Assembly: GCF_000015045.1 (NCBI RefSeq)
Contig: NC_008609.1
Coordinates: forward strand, 62,001-126,000
Reading direction: 5' to 3'
Origin: Pelobacter propionicus DSM 2379
GTDB lineage: Bacteria > Desulfobacterota > Desulfuromonadia > Geobacterales > Pseudopelobacteraceae
Length of the DNA stretch: 64,000 bases
Shown here: positions 62,919 to 64,000 of the stretch, one piece after another
Layout: the number at the start of each line of letters is the position of its first letter
Numbering within the stretch: the first letter of the stretch is position 1
The notes under the pieces: model-generated
What the model was told of the DNA's origin: nothing
Databases searched by the model: none
The model's input: the letters and a program-made list of their open reading frames with translations, nothing else
Program-made: the position numbers and the translations under genes

Positions 62919-64000
62919 TGTTGTCAATGGTAGTGCAATAATGTCCCAAAAGCGGTAACGAAAAGTGTACCGCCCTGGAAGCCGTGGTATCCCTTCTGGA
63001 GAAAGGAGGGGTGCCCATGATTTCCACGGAGGTAGTTATGGACATAGCCGCGCTCAAACGCTCCGGCCACAGTATCCGATGGATCGCACGCAAGTTGGGC
63101 ATTCATCGCAAGACCGTGAAGAAGTATCTCGAAAGCAACTCTTTCCCTGCCTATCATCGGAAAGACATCAAACCATCCATCCTTGAACCGTATCACCAGA
63201 TCATCCGGGATTTTCTCGATGAGGATGAATATCAGGCCACTTGGATACTCACCCGTATTAAAAGGATGGGGTATTCCGGCAGTTACGATACCCTCAAGGT
63301 ATTCGTCCGCTCCATCAAGGAACAGAAGCGGCGCATCGCCTATCAGCGCTTCGAAACGGAGCCTGGGCTCCAGGCCCAGGTTGACTGGGGAGATTTCAAG
63401 GTGGTCGAGTCCACGGGAAAGACCACAACCCTCTACGCCTTCGTGATGGTACTGGGATTTTCCCGGGCCATGTACGTCGAATTCGTTGAACGATGCACCC
63501 TGGAGGTGTTCATGGACTGTCACCTCCGGGCATTTCGCCACCTCAAGGGCGTTCCCGCCGAGATCCTCTACGACAACATGAAGCAGGTCGTCGTGGGCCG
63601 GGAGAATGGCCGGCCGGTGTTCAACACCGAATTCCTTCATTTTGCCAGGCACTACGGTTTTACGCCCCGCCTCTGCCCTCCCTACAGCCCCTGGGTAAAG
63701 GGAAAGGTCGAACGCCCCATGCACTATGTGCGAGAAAGTTTCTGGAGGGGGTACGGATTCCATTCTCTGGAAGAGACCAATCAGGATGTTGCCGCCTGGA
63801 TCGCGGAGACTGCCCACCAGCGCATCCACGGTACCCACCGTCAGCAGGTTCAGGCCCGCTGGGAGCAGGAGCAGCCCTGCCTGGGAGTTCTACCGCCCTC
63901 CGAATACGACACTTCCCTCAAGTATTTCCGCAAGGTCTACAAGGACTGCCTGCTTTCCTTTGGCGGCAACCGCTACTACGTTCCCTACCAGGAAGCCGGG
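62919..64000 (+). mobile_element. IS21-type insertion sequence, left part
   Basis: The left end is placed at TGTTGTCAATGG, about 98 bp before istA, where the intron sequence stops. The element runs past the end of the window; istB is not seen. Confidence 0.75.
63017..64000 (+). CDS. istA: IS21 family transposase IstA (partial, no stop in window)
   Basis: 328 codons read to the window edge without a stop. N-terminal helix-turn-helix IAALKRSGHSIRWIARKLG and HRKTVKKYL, then the DDE domain with QVDWGDF, EILYDNMKQ and PYSPWVKGKVERP, and PSEYD later. AAAGGAGG precedes ATG 63017. It is intact as far as seen. Confidence 0.93.
   Translation, partial: MISTEVVMDIAALKRSGHSIRWIARKLGIHRKTVKKYLESNSFPAYHRKDIKPSILEPYHQIIRDFLDEDEYQATWILTRIKRMGYSGSYDTLKVFVRSIKEQKRRIAYQRFETEPGLQAQVDWGDFKVVESTGKTTTLYAFVMVLGFSRAMYVEFVERCTLEVFMDCHLRAFRHLKGVPAEILYDNMKQVVVGRENGRPVFNTEFLHFARHYGFTPRLCPPYSPWVKGKVERPMHYVRESFWRGYGFHSLEETNQDVAAWIAETAHQRIHGTHRQQVQARWEQEQPCLGVLPPSEYDTSLKYFRKVYKDCLLSFGGNRYYVPYQEAG

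Noticed and set aside
62924-63838. 304-residue minus-strand frame at the right end
   Set aside because: Antisense to istA, whose DDE motifs and ribosome site are clear.

Overview
The window looks like chromosome of a member of the Geobacterales (Desulfuromonadota; Geobacter/Pelobacter-type). The core is GC-rich, tightly packed and rich in signalling genes: hybrid kinases, CheC/CheY/GGDEF, cheR-mcp-cheW, a DUF2284 protein, rubredoxin, an RlhA-type U32 protein and a HyfB-like antiporter subunit. This placement rests on gene content and base composition, not on a database search. I saw no rRNA, tRNA or CRISPR array.

Region 1 (1-11614) is one co-directional run with many 4-base stop/start overlaps: TPR protein, Fmt-like formyltransferase, HPr-kinase-like protein, two PAPS-type sulfotransferases, a lasso-peptide B2-type transglutaminase-like protease, a TauE/SafE permease, an ABC exporter and a family-5 nucleotidyltransferase. 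CysD and a CysN-CysC fusion follow and would make the PAPS sulfate donor. Together they read as the tailoring, export and cofactor-supply part of a RiPP or other secreted-metabolite locus whose product is probably sulfated and perhaps phosphorylated or formylated. No precursor, RRE protein or cyclase lies in the window, so these would have to be upstream of base 1.

Region 2 (11.6-34.7 kb) is ordinary core with local oddities: RlhA-like U32 protein; hybrid histidine kinase with a periplasmic binding protein and a secreted nuclease; an HTH-PTS IIA fusion beside an orphan HyfB-like subunit; NhaA and a deaminase; P5C dehydrogenase flanked by two copies of a ~185-bp palindromic repeat (a shortened third copy precedes a PBP1A gene); cheR-mcp-cheW; NlpC/P60, thioesterase, type-4 UDG and zinc phospholipase C-like genes.

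Region 3 (34.7-39.3 kb) is a secreted Rhs/YD-repeat protein ending in a phospholipase A2-like domain, followed by an AT-rich four-helix membrane protein as candidate immunity factor. Region 4 (39.7-50.3 kb) is again core: CheY-CheC-GGDEF operon, coaBC, MBL hydrolase, rubredoxin, kinase plus Rcp1-like regulator, glmS and an enoyl-CoA hydratase.

Region 5 (50.6-64 kb) is accessory DNA. A Fic protein has a helically phased GGGT array in front of it. Beyond it lies what I interpret as part of an integron gene-cassette array: attC-like sites at 52150, 57043, 59804 and 62632. The interval holds defence-type genes: a frameshifted UDG-like gene, a phosphoesterase, a nucleotidyltransferase pair, an XRE-ImmA/IrrE pair, a nuclease-like gene and an AAA_13/RloC-like ATPase. 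It also holds an IS1182-type element, a group II intron 5' fragment inserted in an attC-like site, and an IS21-type element inserted in that intron and running off the window.
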